A DNA stretch of 64,000 nucleotides from NCBI GenBank assembly GCA_964019415.1, contig OZ025885.1, positions 5,491,444-5,555,443 of the forward strand, in the 5' to 3' direction. The number at the start of each line of letters is the position of its first letter. Within the stretch, counting starts at the first letter, position 1. The notes beneath the pieces were generated by a model. That model was not told the origin of the DNA. It did no database searches and worked only from the letters and a program-made list of their open reading frames with translations. The DNA is from Ianthella basta (lineage: Eukaryota > Porifera > Demospongiae > Verongiida > Ianthellidae). Made by a program: the position numbers and the translations under genes. Shown piece by piece: positions 1-11,873 of the stretch.

Positions 1-159
1 GTGTGTGTGTGTGCGTGCGTGCGTGCATGCGCACGTGTGTGTGTACGCATGTAGTTGGGTGCATACGTATGTTGGTGGGTGTTTAGGTAGTACTGTATTG
101 TGTCAAATAACGTAGTGCTCCTATTCACAGCCATTTCCTCCTCCCTTCCTTCCCTTTAG

Positions 160-388
160 ATGACCTGCCCATGCGTGGCTTCATTGGTCATCTGGAAGAA
201 GGGTCCTTTTTGCCCCATCGGCACCAGATTGGTCTGTGGAACAAGCTGCATTTTACATTCACTTACAATGAGAACCAGGTAAGCTCTCTCTCATCTTTGG
301 AGACACACAGACAGGCAGACTGTAGCACAGTGTCACATATAAGCACATTCAGGCACTGTACCTTTGCACATGCATGCACACACACGCA

Positions 389-462
<74 letters not shown>

Positions 463-3400
463 TGCATCATCAGTACACAGAGAACACTTGTGATGGTGTC
501 CAGTCAAGAGTACATGCATATGTGTACGTATCATCCCGTACAGTAATCTAGCCACGTATATAAGTAGCAGAGATAGACAAGGTAACTCACAACATGCAGT
601 ACCTTCATACTGTAACACTCAACACTCACACGCACGTCGCCTCGCCTACTCTCCGCTGGTGGTCTGTTCTGACAGGTGATATCAGCCAACGTGACCACCA
701 AAGGCTACGTTCCTTTTGACCTCACTGACGCTAAGGCTCCCTTGGACATCTCCTTCGCTTACAGTGCCGAATGGTTCCCCACAAAGTAAGACTGGGTGGC
801 ATTCTCTGTAGGTAGTAATATAGTGTCTCAGAGTGATCCATACTACTGTTGTATGTGCATGTGTTTGATCAATGTGCGTACAATACATGTATGTAGCAAA
901 GGTATTGCTGTCCTATTTGTTCGCTCATGTTAAGCACCTCCCCCCTCCCTCCTCTTTGCCATGTCTCCTGCAGGATAGCATATAGTGATCGTGAGAAGCT
1001 CCTGGAGACCTTCTTCCCAAAAGAGCTCGAGATTCACTGGCTCTCGATTGTCAACTCCATTGTTCTAGTCATCCTTCTCCTCGGCTTCATTGTTCTCATT
1101 CTGGTAAGAGGAGGGGGGGGGGGGGGGGGAGGGACAGGGAGGGAGTGAGGACAGAATGTAGACTTCAGTTTTGTAGCTGCTTCTTCCTCTGCCCCGCCAC
1201 TCACCATAAGTGCAGTAGTTACACACACACACATGTTGTAGATGTATACGTATGTTTATACCCTCTGATTTCAAACCCATGCACATGTACATTAACATAC
1301 ATGTCTGTATGTTAACAGTGCAGTAGAATACGTACAAGATGGATCACTACACTGTATGTGTGTGGATGTAAGGACTGATTAGATGTGTGTGCTTGGGGTG
1401 CATGGACTAGTCAATGCCAGCGCCTCATTGGGGGGTAGCCCTGCAGGCCCAGACTGGGTGGGAAGCAGCTGTGTGGTAGTTTGCATTACTTGTACAGTAC
1501 ATGAATCACTTTTCAGCATTCACTGGCTTCTGTTGTTTGTCTTGTTCATAATACGCACACCCCATCCCAAATCACCCCAAGTACCTTCTTTGTGTAGACT
1601 CGTGTATTGAGGAATGACTTTGCAAGATACAATCTTGCCACTGACTCAGAGATGGATGACTTTGGTGAGTGAACTGCCCAAGCCCATGTTCACATTCAAA
1701 CCCTCACAACATTGTTGTACGTATGATTGCCCATTTCTTTCTCCCATCATTTCTTCTGTCCCTCCCAACCCCTCCCTTTCCTCTTCCCCCCATCTCTCGC
1801 CCCTCTCTTCTTCCCCCTCCTTTTGACTCCATCACTCTTCCACTCCACGTTTCTCACTACAGAACAAGATGATTTTGGCTGGAAGTTGATCCACACAGAT
1901 GTCTTTAGGTTCCCTTCTTCAAAGGCTCTACTTAGCTCCATCCTTGGTAAGGACTGCATAAACTCATTCAAACAAGCACCAGCACACAGTTGTCTTTAGT
2001 ACTCTTTGCTCATTTACACTCGCTGGTATTTTCCCTTGCTGTATGCGATCATGCAGGTGTTGGAACGCAGTTTTTGTCTCTTTCACTATTTATACTGGTT
2101 TTGGCTATTTTGGGTTTCTTCAATGTGCATAGGTGAGGTGTGGGTGGGTGTGAGTGTGTGGATGTGTGTGGGTGTGGATGTGGATGTGTGGGTGTGGGTG
2201 TGAGTGTGTGGATGTGTGCGGGTGTGGATGTGGATGTGTGAGTGTGTGGATGTGTGCGGGTGTGGGGGGGTGGGGGGGTGGGTGTGGATGTGTGTGGGTG
2301 TGGATGTGGATGGGTGTGGGTGTGGGTGTGGCTGTATTGTCTGAACTTTGTGGTCATTGCTGTGCTACATAATTATGTTGATGCATGAGCTTCCTGTTCT
2401 CTGCTCCGGCATTCCCCTACACAGACACCACGCAATGAACTCAGCAGCTGTTTTGCTCTATGCATTCACGTCAGGTGAGCTCAAGTGCCGTGCACACAAG
2501 TTACAGCATCTCTTGAAGTGACTGTGGAAGACACCATCTCATAAGAACTTGCTGTATCTGATTCACAGTGAATGCTGCTAGAATGGTGCTACACCATTAT
2601 TCACTTCCTGTTTATCTACTGTAATCTTCTTGTTTATCCACTTCCTGTTTATCTACTTCCTGTTTATCTACTTCCTGTTTCACTTTCCGCCAGGTATTGC
2701 TGGCTATGTGTCCAGCAGGTTCTACCGCCAGATTGGTGGCACTAACTGGGTCTGGAACATCGTCCTCACAGCCAGCCTCTTTGCAGGTCAGTGGGTATAC
2801 AGTACACCTTCATAATAGAGGCATCTGCGTTAACTACACCAAGTGATGGTGGGTTGGTCACACATTGGAAGTGGCTTCTATTGATGACTTCCATGCAGAT
2901 TTGTTTAATGCACATCCAATCCTGATTGCCGTTTCTAGTGTTACGGTATTTTAAGTTCATGCATGAAATGCTGTCATGTGTACTAAATGCTCCCCATCCT
3001 CTGTCTTGTCTCCTTCCTCTCCCTCCCCTCCCTTTCCCTTATCTCCTCATTTGTTCTCTACTCTCACTCAACACACAGTGCCCTTCTTCCTCACGTGGAG
3101 TGTAGTGAACACTGTGGCCTGGTCCTACCGCTCAACACAGGCTCTACCCTTCACTACTGTGATACTTATCCTCTTCATTTGGCTCATTAGTGAGTAGATA
3201 CAATACGTTATATGGTGCCTGAAACACACTCATATACACACAGCACACACGTATACATACATACACATAAATACATACATACACTTATATACGTACGTAC
3301 ATCAGATACGTACACACACAATGCATGGGATGTGGTGTACTGTTTCTGTCCATTGTACTGTACTGTACGTATGTGTACAAATGCCTGATCCCGAATTCAG

Positions 3401-5214
3401 CAACCTGTTGCATTGTCCCAAAAGTATGTAGTGTTTTGTGTGATACATGTGTTACTTGATGCAGTCTTTATGATTTCAATGCCATGTTTGTACCACACCT
3501 TGCCATTCCACATCACATACGTAACATCACATTACAGCACATCGCGTTACATCATTTTACATCACGTTACATCACATCGCATTATATCCCATAACACCAC
3601 ATTGCAGCATATCGTGTTACTGTAAATCATTTGTCATCATGTTACATCTCATTACACCACAGTTGGCTTCCCATTGACCATATTTGGAGGTATCTTTGGC
3701 AAGAATATGGCGAGCGCTTTCGATGCCCCCTGCAGAACAAAGAACATTGCAAGAGAAATACCTCCTGTCCCTTGGTGGGTGCAGTCCTGTGTGTTAAGGG
3801 GCAGGGCACAATTTTAGTATGTGTTTCCTTTGCATCATCCGGCCTGTTCTCAAACTGCTGTAAATGTTCCATGTTTGTGGCCTTGGAAGAAATGCCTTTT
3901 GCTAGGCTGTTTGTTGCTTTGCACTTGTACTCTCCTCATCATCGCTACTACTATATACATATGTACATACCTGTCCCTCCCTATCGCCCTCCTCCTCCAT
4001 TCTCTCACATTCTCCCCTCTTCCTGCCCCTCCCCTACCCTCCCCTCCCCTCTGCTGCCCTCCCCTCCCCTCACACAGGTACAAGAGTCTGCCAATGCACT
4101 TGGTAGCTGGTGGTTTTCTGCCCTTCAGGTGAGAAGAGACGATCTCTGTTTTGATCCAGGCTGTTTGAGTGATAGTGGGTATAATACAAGCTTAATAATT
4201 GAAGTAATATATGTAACTAAATGAATGCTGATAACGTATTGTTCTTTTATTAACTCCCTACCCCACGCATGCACACACCTCACACACGCACACACATGCG
4301 CATACACACGCACACGCCTCACTCACACACGCGCATACACACACATGCACACAGTGCCATCTCTGTGGAGTTGTACTACATCTTCTCCACTGTGTGGGGC
4401 CGGGAGACCTACACCTTGTATGGCATCCTCTTGGTTGTGTACTTCATCCTGATCAGTGTCACCATCTGCACCTCCATCATGTTGACCTACTTCCAGCTCT
4501 CTGCAGAGGACTACAGGTGGTGGTGGAGGGCGGTGATGTCAGCCGGGTAAGTTGTGTGTGATTCCACAAACAGCTGTAGCTCATCTTCAGCTACATACAA
4601 GTGAACTGGTGATAATGTATGAATTAACAGGTGTTGCCACAATTCATGTACAAAATGCGGGAAATCACAGCTTATTGATCATTTCAACCATAAATGACTT
4701 TGTCAGCTACACACAAATGTGAAGTACTGAGTGTCAGATCACCATATATACGTAATTAACCAATGATGTCTCCTGCACCTAAAATTGGCATTTGATGATA
4801 CAAGTCCGCACACATATGTGCATACACACAGTGTTGTATCTGCAATGTAGCACTGGTCATGTACACATTACATAGGCAGTTGTAAGAGCATGTTCCTTGG
4901 ATATACGTCGCCCTCCCCCCCCCCCCCCCCCACACACACACTCTGCATGTGTACTCCATAGTCTCCTCAACACCCATCCTCATCAACCACCCTCTCCTCC
5001 CATCTCCCACAGATCTGCTTCATTGTTCATATTTGGCTACGCTGTCTTCTACTTCTACAAGCGCTCTCACATGTACGGCATGCTCCAGACCATGGAGTAC
5101 TTTGGCTACACAATGCTGGTCTGCTACATCTTCTTCCTCACACTTGGGACAGTGTCATTCTTCTCTTCTCTCAAGTTTGTCCGTTACATCTACCAAAACA
5201 TCAAAATGGACTAA
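160..5214 (+). CDS. TM9SF1: Transmembrane 9 superfamily member 1 (3' exons; 5' end outside window)
   Basis: Nine-pass TM9 (nonaspanin) protein of endosome/Golgi membranes; the family is linked to membrane-protein sorting and autophagy. Thirteen exons can be joined in frame with GT-AG junctions: 160-278, 676-785, 974-1103, 1598-1664, 1863-1946, 2057-2132, 2425-2474, 2694-2786, 3079-3189, 3663-3774, 4078-4128, 4355-4546, 5013-5214 (stop TAA). The first exons give the lumenal part ([12 protein letters not shown]), then come the first membrane segment, a cytosolic linker ([22 protein letters not shown]) that matches TM9SF1 rather than TM9SF2/3/4, and the multi-pass core ([30 protein letters not shown]). 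The C-terminus is [12 protein letters not shown], with the KxD-type ending usual in the family. The reading frame is unbroken, so it is probably functional. The signal peptide and early lumenal exons must lie upstream of base 1. Subfamily assignment is from remembered family motifs; membership of TM9SF is very secure. Confidence 0.93.
386..459. repeat. (CA)n microsatellite in TM9SF1 intron
   Basis: Nearly pure CA dinucleotide run within the intron between the first two visible exons. It produces long His/Thr or Cys/Val reading frames that are not genes. Another impure TG run opens the window (1-50). Confidence 0.95.
2147..2335. repeat. GTGTGG-rich imperfect minisatellite in TM9SF1 intron
   Basis: Imperfect repeats of GTGTGGATGTG/GGTGTG units occupy most of the intron between the exons ending at 2132 and starting at 2425. 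The G-rich strand is the sense strand. No coding potential is supported. Confidence 0.85.
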
Positions 5215-5660
5215 CGTCTTCATGGTAACAACCATCATTGCTGTAGTTTTTGATCAATTGCATCACTATATTATAGTGCTGTGTATGGCTGTATCTGGAG
5301 AGGTGGTGTGGTTTCACTATTAAGTGTGTTTATAATACTGAGTATAGTGAGCTGTTGCATGGAACCTATCACTTACTGATGATCAGCTTCTTGTCGTCCA
5401 GCCCAATATCTGTAATGTCTTCAAGTCAAGCCACTGTTTGTTAGTATAAGACAGACTGTCTGCTATTAGCAGCTGTGGGGGTCACCAGCTGTTTCTTGTA
5501 TTAAGTATACACAATAATGACCGTAAACAAGTATTTGTACGAGTTGTACAGCAAACAGCTGCTATGACCAGCAGCTGCTAAATATGATTTTAACATCTTA
5601 CATGCAGCAGATGGTGTTTACAATACACATTTACAGTATGTAGTATGTAGTAAGTTATTT
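5215..5660. other. TM9SF1 3' flank and start of a duplicated non-coding block
   Basis: The first part is probably TM9SF1 3' UTR; I see no clear AATAAA. From about 5450 the sequence (CTGCTATTAGCAGC, GACCGTAAACAAGT, GATTTTAACATCTTACATGC) recurs at about 10990-11195. This is the outer end of the duplicated segment that carries the collagen-like gene. No gene seen. Confidence 0.6.
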
Positions 5661-6343
5661 ACCAAAAATAAGCGCCTGCAATTTGAATTTTAGTGCATCT
5701 TGCTGGGGAGCTGCGTTGAACTGGTGGTGATCTCACTGTAGGACAAGGCTGAAGTCGCTTCATATCCTCTCCACGCCGCCCCAGTAGTACTTTCGAGTGC
5801 TGTGCAATGGTGTCGCCGACTTCTGTTCCTGCGCACTCTCAGACCAGGAACATTCAGTGCGTGCGCAGATCTGTGGCCGCAGTACCCAACAAAATGAGTG
5901 ACGCACAATTACGCGGAGACGTCACGAAGGCTTTGACGCTTTGCTTTGGCTCAGCTGGATTGCACATGCTGGAAAGCTTGGCTCAGCCCACAACAGAAGC
6001 AAAGCGGTGAGCAATGGATGCGATGTATTGGCGCCGATTGCGTGTCGACTCGTTTCCCAGGAGTAGAAGCATCCTTGTTGAGAGTGTGTACATTTGCACG
6101 CTCCTCTTTCATGAGCTACCCAATTCTCCAGAAGTTGGTACATGAAACTTCATGGCTAAATTGATTCTTGTGACCTTTCCGCTCTTTGTTTACTTCACTG
6201 AGGTGTTGGTTGACCACAATATAGGTGTTAAGGGGCGCTCAAAGGTGTTAGTGGTTTTCGCACAATTTACTGCACTGCAGTATTCTTCTACTGCATCAGC
6301 GATGTCTTTGAAGTATGAGGTCATCATTTGGTAAGTCAAATTT
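5661..6343. other. About 0.68-kb insertion relative to the paralogous copy, with possible exon
   Basis: The paralogous block near 11195 runs straight from the GTATGTAG-type sequence into TTTATACTGT, while here about 680 bases intervene. The inserted piece is richer in CpG than its surroundings (5760-5960). It contains a short ORF whose in-frame Met at 5893 (MSDAQLRGDVTK...) runs into a consensus donor, AAGCG|GTGAGC, at about 6007. A second donor-like site, ATTTG|GTAAGT, is near 6331. It could be a promoter plus first exon of an unrecognised gene, or a non-autonomous transposon. No terminal repeats or target-site duplication are obvious to me. Confidence 0.4.
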
Positions 6344-6997
6344 ATACTGTCTGCGTGCATATGCCACTATATTCTTGCACTTATGTACATACATAGTATG
6401 AAAGGCTTGCATTGTGTACTTTGCCTTAAATAGAAGAGCACATTTTGACTTTGACTGACATGTATTCTCAATGTCCTATTTGCTAGTGCATGGAATGTGT
6501 GCGTTGCAAGAGCACTCACTCACTTGCAAAGTACAGTAAGTGTTATGTGTTATGTTCAATTACGAAATGAGTTTTCACGGTCTACTATTGGTGTATTAGT
6601 GTACTGTTCACACTGATGCACCAAGTGCAAAGAAATCACCACCATGGAAAAGCTTTCTGAAATGGAATGGCTCAATCCGTTAGGGCAAACTCGTCACATT
6701 GACACTAGCAGTGTGAATCGTCATCTTTGTTCAATTTTTCACACTGGTAGTTCGTTCGATCTGTATCATGCTGGCTCAGGACATTGTCACACTGTACTTC
6801 ATCCTTTTCAACAGCTACATCAATATATTACAAATAAGAGTGTGATGTGTAATGACACTACAGTATCTCTGTTTATTAGCTTAAAAGCTACGTAGCTCTA
6901 TAGTAGCTAGATTCTGCAACTACGCTACTACAGTAAAGTATACTAGCAGTTACTGTGTACAATCTATTGCATGGGTATGGATGAGTATGACTGTTCT

Positions 6998-8158
6998 TCA
7001 GTAGAGGTAAATTTCAAGCTGATCAACTCCAACGTCTTCATCTGATCCCCTGTGAAAGCACCACCTCACTTCGATGTTGTCATTCACTTCCTGGCTCAAC
7101 GTAGCAGTAAACCATGGCCCACCGCGATCACAACAGGTGCTCTGACTTGCACATCCTTGTGAGTCCCACAGGGGGTCATCTAGGTACCATTGAAATTGAG
7201 TCGGTCCAGTACTTCCTGATTCGCAGAAGTAATTCTCTCCCATGAATGGAGGTGCAGCCTCACCGGGATAGGGAACAGCACACGGACAGTTGTGGCCTTC
7301 ATTTACATCTTTTGAACGCCCTGCAGCAAAGGTCCAGATGTGGCTTCGCGGATGCCCATATGTTATGGATAGGCCATCTACATAGTAACCATCTACCGTT
7401 GTCTGACCGCCAGCATGATAATCAGCAAACCCTTCTTGTATACCATAATGGTAGCCACGAACTCTACCACAGACCTTGGTATAGGGAAGCATGTGTGTAG
7501 GAAAAGTGACTGAATTACAGCCGTTGTCAACACGTGCTGCCCTGCACATACGCTTTGAGGACTGCATGGTGAAAGTCAGATTCTCAGGACACGTTTGCAG
7601 CGGGTCTGTCATGTCGATATATGCTACCCGTGTCCAACCTCCAGTGATGTCTCCGCACTTGGTTGTGCTCATCTGGCAGTACACTTGAATAGCCCCTCCT
7701 GTGGCAGTCCTGATCAAGTAGTTCCCAGATGGAGCAGTGGGATCACACTCATAGATCTCCCTGCATGAGGTAGCCGGGTAGTCTACTGAAGTCCCATTGC
7801 ACTGGACCCTTCGGTCACCTTGGAGGTCAGATGCATTGCAGCAATTCAACATGCTTATTTCATCTCTGACCTCCTCCAGAATATCTTCCTTTATCTGTTG
7901 TTTGCTGTCACATGTCAGTATGCCGGGTGCTCCAGGAAGACCGTCACGCCCGTCACGCCCAGGAGGTCCAGCAACACCGTCATTTCCATCACGGCCATGT
8001 ATTCCATCACGCCCTGGCTGTCCGTCTTTGCCATCTCTCCCCGGCAATCCAGGTGTACAAGACGATATAGCGGAAGGGCAAGTAGTGGCTGCTTCCATTC
8101 CAATGATAACAGCGGCAGACATGACAGCTGCAAAGAGTTTGACTGTGAGGGGATTCAT
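6998..8158 (-). CDS. Secreted collagen-like protein with fibrinogen-related C-terminal domain
   Basis: Single-exon ORF of 386 aa. Residues 1-25 form a signal peptide (hydrophobic AAVMSAAVIIG). Residues 37-79 are 14 uninterrupted Gly-X-Y triplets (GLPGRDGKD...). Residues 85-107 look like a short coiled-coil neck ending in Cys-Cys. From about 132 a FReD/intelectin-like start follows (CREIYECDP, GAIQVYCQM, GGWTRVAYIDMTDP), then a Cys-rich remainder with a hydrophobic LEIYLY end. The layout resembles ficolin/intelectin-type extracellular lectins. The C-terminal half is an invertebrate variant lacking the classic FReD end, so ligand and role are unknown. It is the intact member of three paralogs here (others at 11874-13011 and 18247-19260). 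The 3' flank (6343-6997) is conserved with that of the second copy, showing that the duplication included flanking DNA. A structural collagen is less likely given the short triple helix. Confidence 0.8.
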   Translation of the reverse strand: MNPLTVKLFAAVMSAAVIIGMEAATTCPSAISSCTPGLPGRDGKDGQPGRDGIHGRDGNDGVAGPPGRDGRDGLPGAPGILTCDSKQQIKEDILEEVRDEISMLNCCNASDLQGDRRVQCNGTSVDYPATSCREIYECDPTAPSGNYLIRTATGGAIQVYCQMSTTKCGDITGGWTRVAYIDMTDPLQTCPENLTFTMQSSKRMCRAARVDNGCNSVTFPTHMLPYTKVCGRVRGYHYGIQEGFADYHAGGQTTVDGYYVDGLSITYGHPRSHIWTFAAGRSKDVNEGHNCPCAVPYPGEAAPPFMGENYFCESGSTGPTQFQWYLDDPLWDSQGCASQSTCCDRGGPWFTATLSQEVNDNIEVRWCFHRGSDEDVGVDQLEIYLY

Positions 8159-8455
8159 ATTCTTCTATTTCTTCCTTATCCTCTCTGGTCCCTTCAGAGT
8201 GCGTATAAGAACTGCAGTCAAACTTAGGTATGCTTCTACCGTTCACTGCAGCCCAATCCAGAGTACATCTACACTGCACATGCACACTGCGCAGTGCCCT
8301 TTAACCAGAGTGCTGGAATGTGCAGCCATGCAGTGCCTTCCTGTCCGCCTAGCAGATCAAATACCAGCTGCTGTGTTGGCATCTGCATTCACCTCTTAAT
8401 TGGTATCAGTCATGTGTACATAGATGTTGTTGTACAAACTACAAATCTGTACTTG

Positions 8456-8602
8456 ATAGAATAGAGATTCATTGTTGTGCGTCATGTTCTGTTTTGTACT
8501 CTTGTGCAACTGAAGAAGGCCCTTTTGGGGCTGAAACGTTTTGCCTGTTGGTCAAAATTGTACCACATGTTTAATAACGCTCAACAAATTCCCCTTTATG
8601 AA
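8456..8602 (+). mobile_element. 147-bp insertion with 13-bp target-site duplication and hammerhead core
   Basis: The 13-mer AAATCTGTACTTG flanks the element at 8443-8455 and 8603-8615. The homologous upstream regions of the other two collagen-like copies (near 13365 and 19614) contain one copy of the site (CAATCTGTACTTGCTTCC) and no insert, so this is a clean filled/empty-site comparison. Inside lies a hammerhead-like core. Size, flanking duplication and ribozyme fit a Penelope-like-element terminal fragment or a small retrozyme; which one cannot be decided here. Confidence 0.7.
8506..8544 (+). ncRNA. Type I hammerhead ribozyme-like motif
   Basis: Core order is right. Stem I strand GCAA is at 8506-8509, CTGAAGA (matching CUGANGA) at 8510-8516 and a stem II hairpin at 8517-8532 (AGGCCC, TTTT loop, GGGGCT; one G-G mismatch). 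GAAA is at 8533-8536, then a minimal ACGT stem III and T as the cleavage-site H position, then stem I partner TTGC at 8541-8544. Very short stem III is typical of Penelope-like-element and retrozyme hammerheads, which act as dimers. The mismatch in stem II suggests an aged copy. Confidence 0.6.
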
Positions 8603-8865
8603 AATCTGTACTTGTTTCCTGTGTGTGGTATGTTGTGCACCTTTGTACATGAACCAGCTGCAAGATATACAAGTATGTGTATGCAGGTGAATATAAATAT
8701 TATGTTGGAGCTTATGGTGCTAATAGGACACTAGCTAGCGCTGTACTGATGCTGTATTATTACAATGCCTGAAATCCAGATGACTGGAGCATTCTCTCTC
8801 ACACACAAGATGTACATGCACACGTATATATACTACACACAAATGCACACATGTATACACACACA

Positions 8866-8996
<131 letters not shown>

Positions 8997-8999
8997 CCT

Positions 9000-9485
9000 G
9001 TTATAGGTATAGCGACTGCAAGTGAACTAGTGACTATTCCTAATTCAGGCCCATTCGCCATGCTTGTGAAGACTGTGACTGTGCACATATGTAGAAAATG
9101 AGGATCAACTTGTGCAGAAGACAGGCAGTCATGAGTCAAAATATTTACAAAGTGGGTATTGACATTGATCTGACAACCACTTTAATCGACTGTAACACTA
9201 AAGCTTAAGTGATACCTGAGTTGCTTCTTGCTGTATGACGGAAGGTGACTATATACCGGCCAATGTCTACCTCTATTTGCACCAAAGCCAAATCCACAAT
9301 AATCCAGCATTTCAGTAATTTACACTATGCAATGAAATTGAATTATAGTGCTAGAATGTGCAGCCGTGCAGTGACCTCTTGACTGTGTAACATTACACTG
9401 TGCATTGGCTTGGGAATACTTCAGCTATGTATTTGTATATAATAGAACTGCTGCAGTGGTACTATTCCATCTAGCGCAAAATTCG
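9000..9485. other. Non-coding spacer
   Basis: No ORF, family match or structural RNA recognised. A short stretch (GTGCTAGAATGTGCAGCC) echoes the repeated upstream region of the collagen-like genes. Confidence 0.5.
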
Positions 9486-9722
9486 AATTCCATGAGGGTA
9501 GTTTCCCATCATGCGTTAATACAAATTCCATGAGGGTAGTTTCCCATCATGCGCTAATACAAATTCCATGAGGGTAGTTTCCCATCATGCGCTAATACAA
9601 ATTCCATGAGGGTAGTTTCCCATCATGCGTTAATACAAATTCCATGAGGGTAGTTTCCCATCATGCGCTAATACAAATTCCATGAGGGTAGTTTCCCATC
9701 ATGCACTAATATGAATTCCACA
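9486..9722. repeat. 38-bp tandem minisatellite, about 6 copies
   Basis: The unit starts AATTCCATGAGGGTAGTTTC and ends CGCTAATACA; copies start at 9486, 9524, 9562 and onward with exact 38-bp spacing. Variation is limited to a C/T in GCG(C/T)TAATAC until the last, degenerate copy (CCACAAGGGTTC). There are no unique spacers, so it is not a CRISPR array. Confidence 0.95.
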
Positions 9723-10101
9723 AGGGTTCTGTAGCCAGTCCTATCTCACAGGAGAGTCATTCAGTAGGCTTCCTACTAGCATTATCATGCAAATACATAC
9801 ATGTGTCCTAATTCCAATTGATAGATAGACGGTGAAAAGCAAGCAGTGATGATGCGAGCCTTGTAAAGTGTAGAACTCGAGTGCGGCCATCTTGAATTGC
9901 CTGAAAGATATAATTGTACTCCATTACAAACATGAAGCCATACGAATACCTACAAGTGAAAACAATAATTTATAGGACCTATTTTAGCAAGAAAAATCAC
10001 TTCATATTTCAGTACGGCTTCTCCTCCGCTACCGCACAATATTGAGAAGTTGAGGCTAGAAGCAAGATTTCTAGCTATATTTTATGTACACACACATACG
10101 A

Positions 10102-10102
<1 letters not shown>

Positions 10103-10179
<77 letters not shown>
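10103..10179. repeat. (CA)n microsatellite
   Basis: Pure CA run of about 77 bp; the ORFs over it are low-complexity artefacts. Confidence 0.95.
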
Positions 10180-10182
<3 letters not shown>

Positions 10183-10379
10183 TGCACACACACAGCACAC
10201 AAAGCACATCCATACCCACAGAAACAGACACACCCATAGCACCTCCTTTGAAAGCACAGTATAAACTGAGTTTCATGAAGTCTGCAGACAACACTGTGTA
10301 CAATGTGGAACAATATTATACTCTGCAGGAGAGCAGGGTAAATCATGGTGTGTACAGCTTTCAAACAAAGACTTGATAT

Positions 10380-11873
10380 TTAAGACAGTCTTTCATGGCT
10401 TAATGATTTGGTAGATAGTGGCCCAGGTTCCTGGTCAGATCTGAATTTCTGAGCTGGCCGAAGTTTCATTCTACATCTCCAGATGTGATGGTCAAGAGTG
10501 TATTGCAGGTACACAGCAAAGCTCCTTCCATGAAGGTGGTCGTTTGCTGGTATGCTTCAGCTGTTATATGTGTATTAACGGGAGAACATAACGTTGTATG
10601 TGAATGAGCAAGGAACACCGCATTCATCTCTGAACAGTGCAATTGAATCCTCTTCAATAACTGACGGCACTATGTCCTCACTCAGTCAGTGTTGAATTGA
10701 ATTGGAAGCATCAGTAATTTGACTGCAGTGAGCTGTTATGTGTGCAGCTCTGGTTTGAATGGAGTGAATTAGGGCTATATTGTAATCTTGCATTTTGCAC
10801 GCCAACGCACACGGAATCTGCGGGATCCTCAACAATGACTATCCCATAGAATAAGTGCATACAACCCCCACCTGGAATTCAGTATGGAAGGTCGTGTGAT
10901 GCATGTGTGCACAATAGATGTTGCCAGCTAGTGTAAATAGTACAGTGTTGGTGCATGAGAAACAGTGTTCTTTAAACTACATGGATGTAGGGGCGTTGTC
11001 TTGTCTGCTATTAGCAGCAGTGGGTCACCAGTTGTAGCTGCTTCTTGTATTAAAGTACACAATATGACCGTAAACAAGTGTTTGTACAGGTTGTACAGTA
11101 AACAGCTGCTAACTATGGCCAGCAGCTGCTAAATATGATTTTAACATCTTACATGCAGCTGATGGCATTTACAGTACACATTACAGTATGTAGTATTTCA
11201 TATTTATACTGTTTGTGTGCATATGTTACTATGGCCTTTGCACTTATGTACATACATAGCATGAAAGGCTTGCATTGTGTACTTTGCCTTGAATGGAAGA
11301 GCACATTCCACCTTCCCCTGTGTTCTCAATGTCCTATCTGCTACTGTTTATTACAAGATGCAGTATGAACTGCATGGAATGTGTGTGTTGCAAGAACATT
11401 CACTCACAAAGTACAGTAAGTGCTACGTAGCAGATTTTTGCAATCAGGAAACAAGTCTACATGTCTACTATTTAGTGTATTAGTGTACTGTTCACACTGA
11501 TGCACCAAGTGCAAAGAAGTTGCCACCATGGAAAGGCTTTCTAAAACAGAATGGGTTGATCCAAGATGGCGAAATTCAACACATACGTAGCTTTGTGAAT
11601 CGTTATCTTTGTTCAATTTTTCATACTGGTAGTTTGGTCTGTATCATGCTGGCTCATGACATTGTACATTACAGCGTACTTCACCCTTTCAACAGCTACA
11701 TCCATACAGTACACACAAGAGTGTGATGTGTAATGACACTACAGTATCTCTGTTTGTTAGCTTAACAGCTAGCTCTATCATAGCTAAATGCTGAAACTAT
11801 GTACACTACAGTAAAGTACTAGCAGTTACTGTGTATAATCTATTGCATGGGTATGGATGAGCATGACTGTTCT
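10380..11873. other. Non-coding spacer built of duplicated blocks
   Basis: 10650-10800 contains a block (TGACGGCACTATGTCCTCAC ... GAATTAGGGCTAT) that recurs at 13740-13890 and 19995-20140, and more weakly near 15110. 10990-11195 repeats 5450-5655. 11200-11873 repeats the 3' flank of the first collagen-like gene. No gene supported. Confidence 0.6.

Noticed and set aside
7797-8399. 200-aa plus-strand ORF rich in Pro/Ser/Arg over the collagen-like gene
   Set aside because: It is the antisense shadow of Gly-X-Y repeats; the minus-strand frame has signal peptide and domain logic.
9486-9722. Regularly spaced 38-bp repeats considered as a CRISPR array
   Set aside because: There are no spacers (units abut head to tail) and the context is an animal genome.
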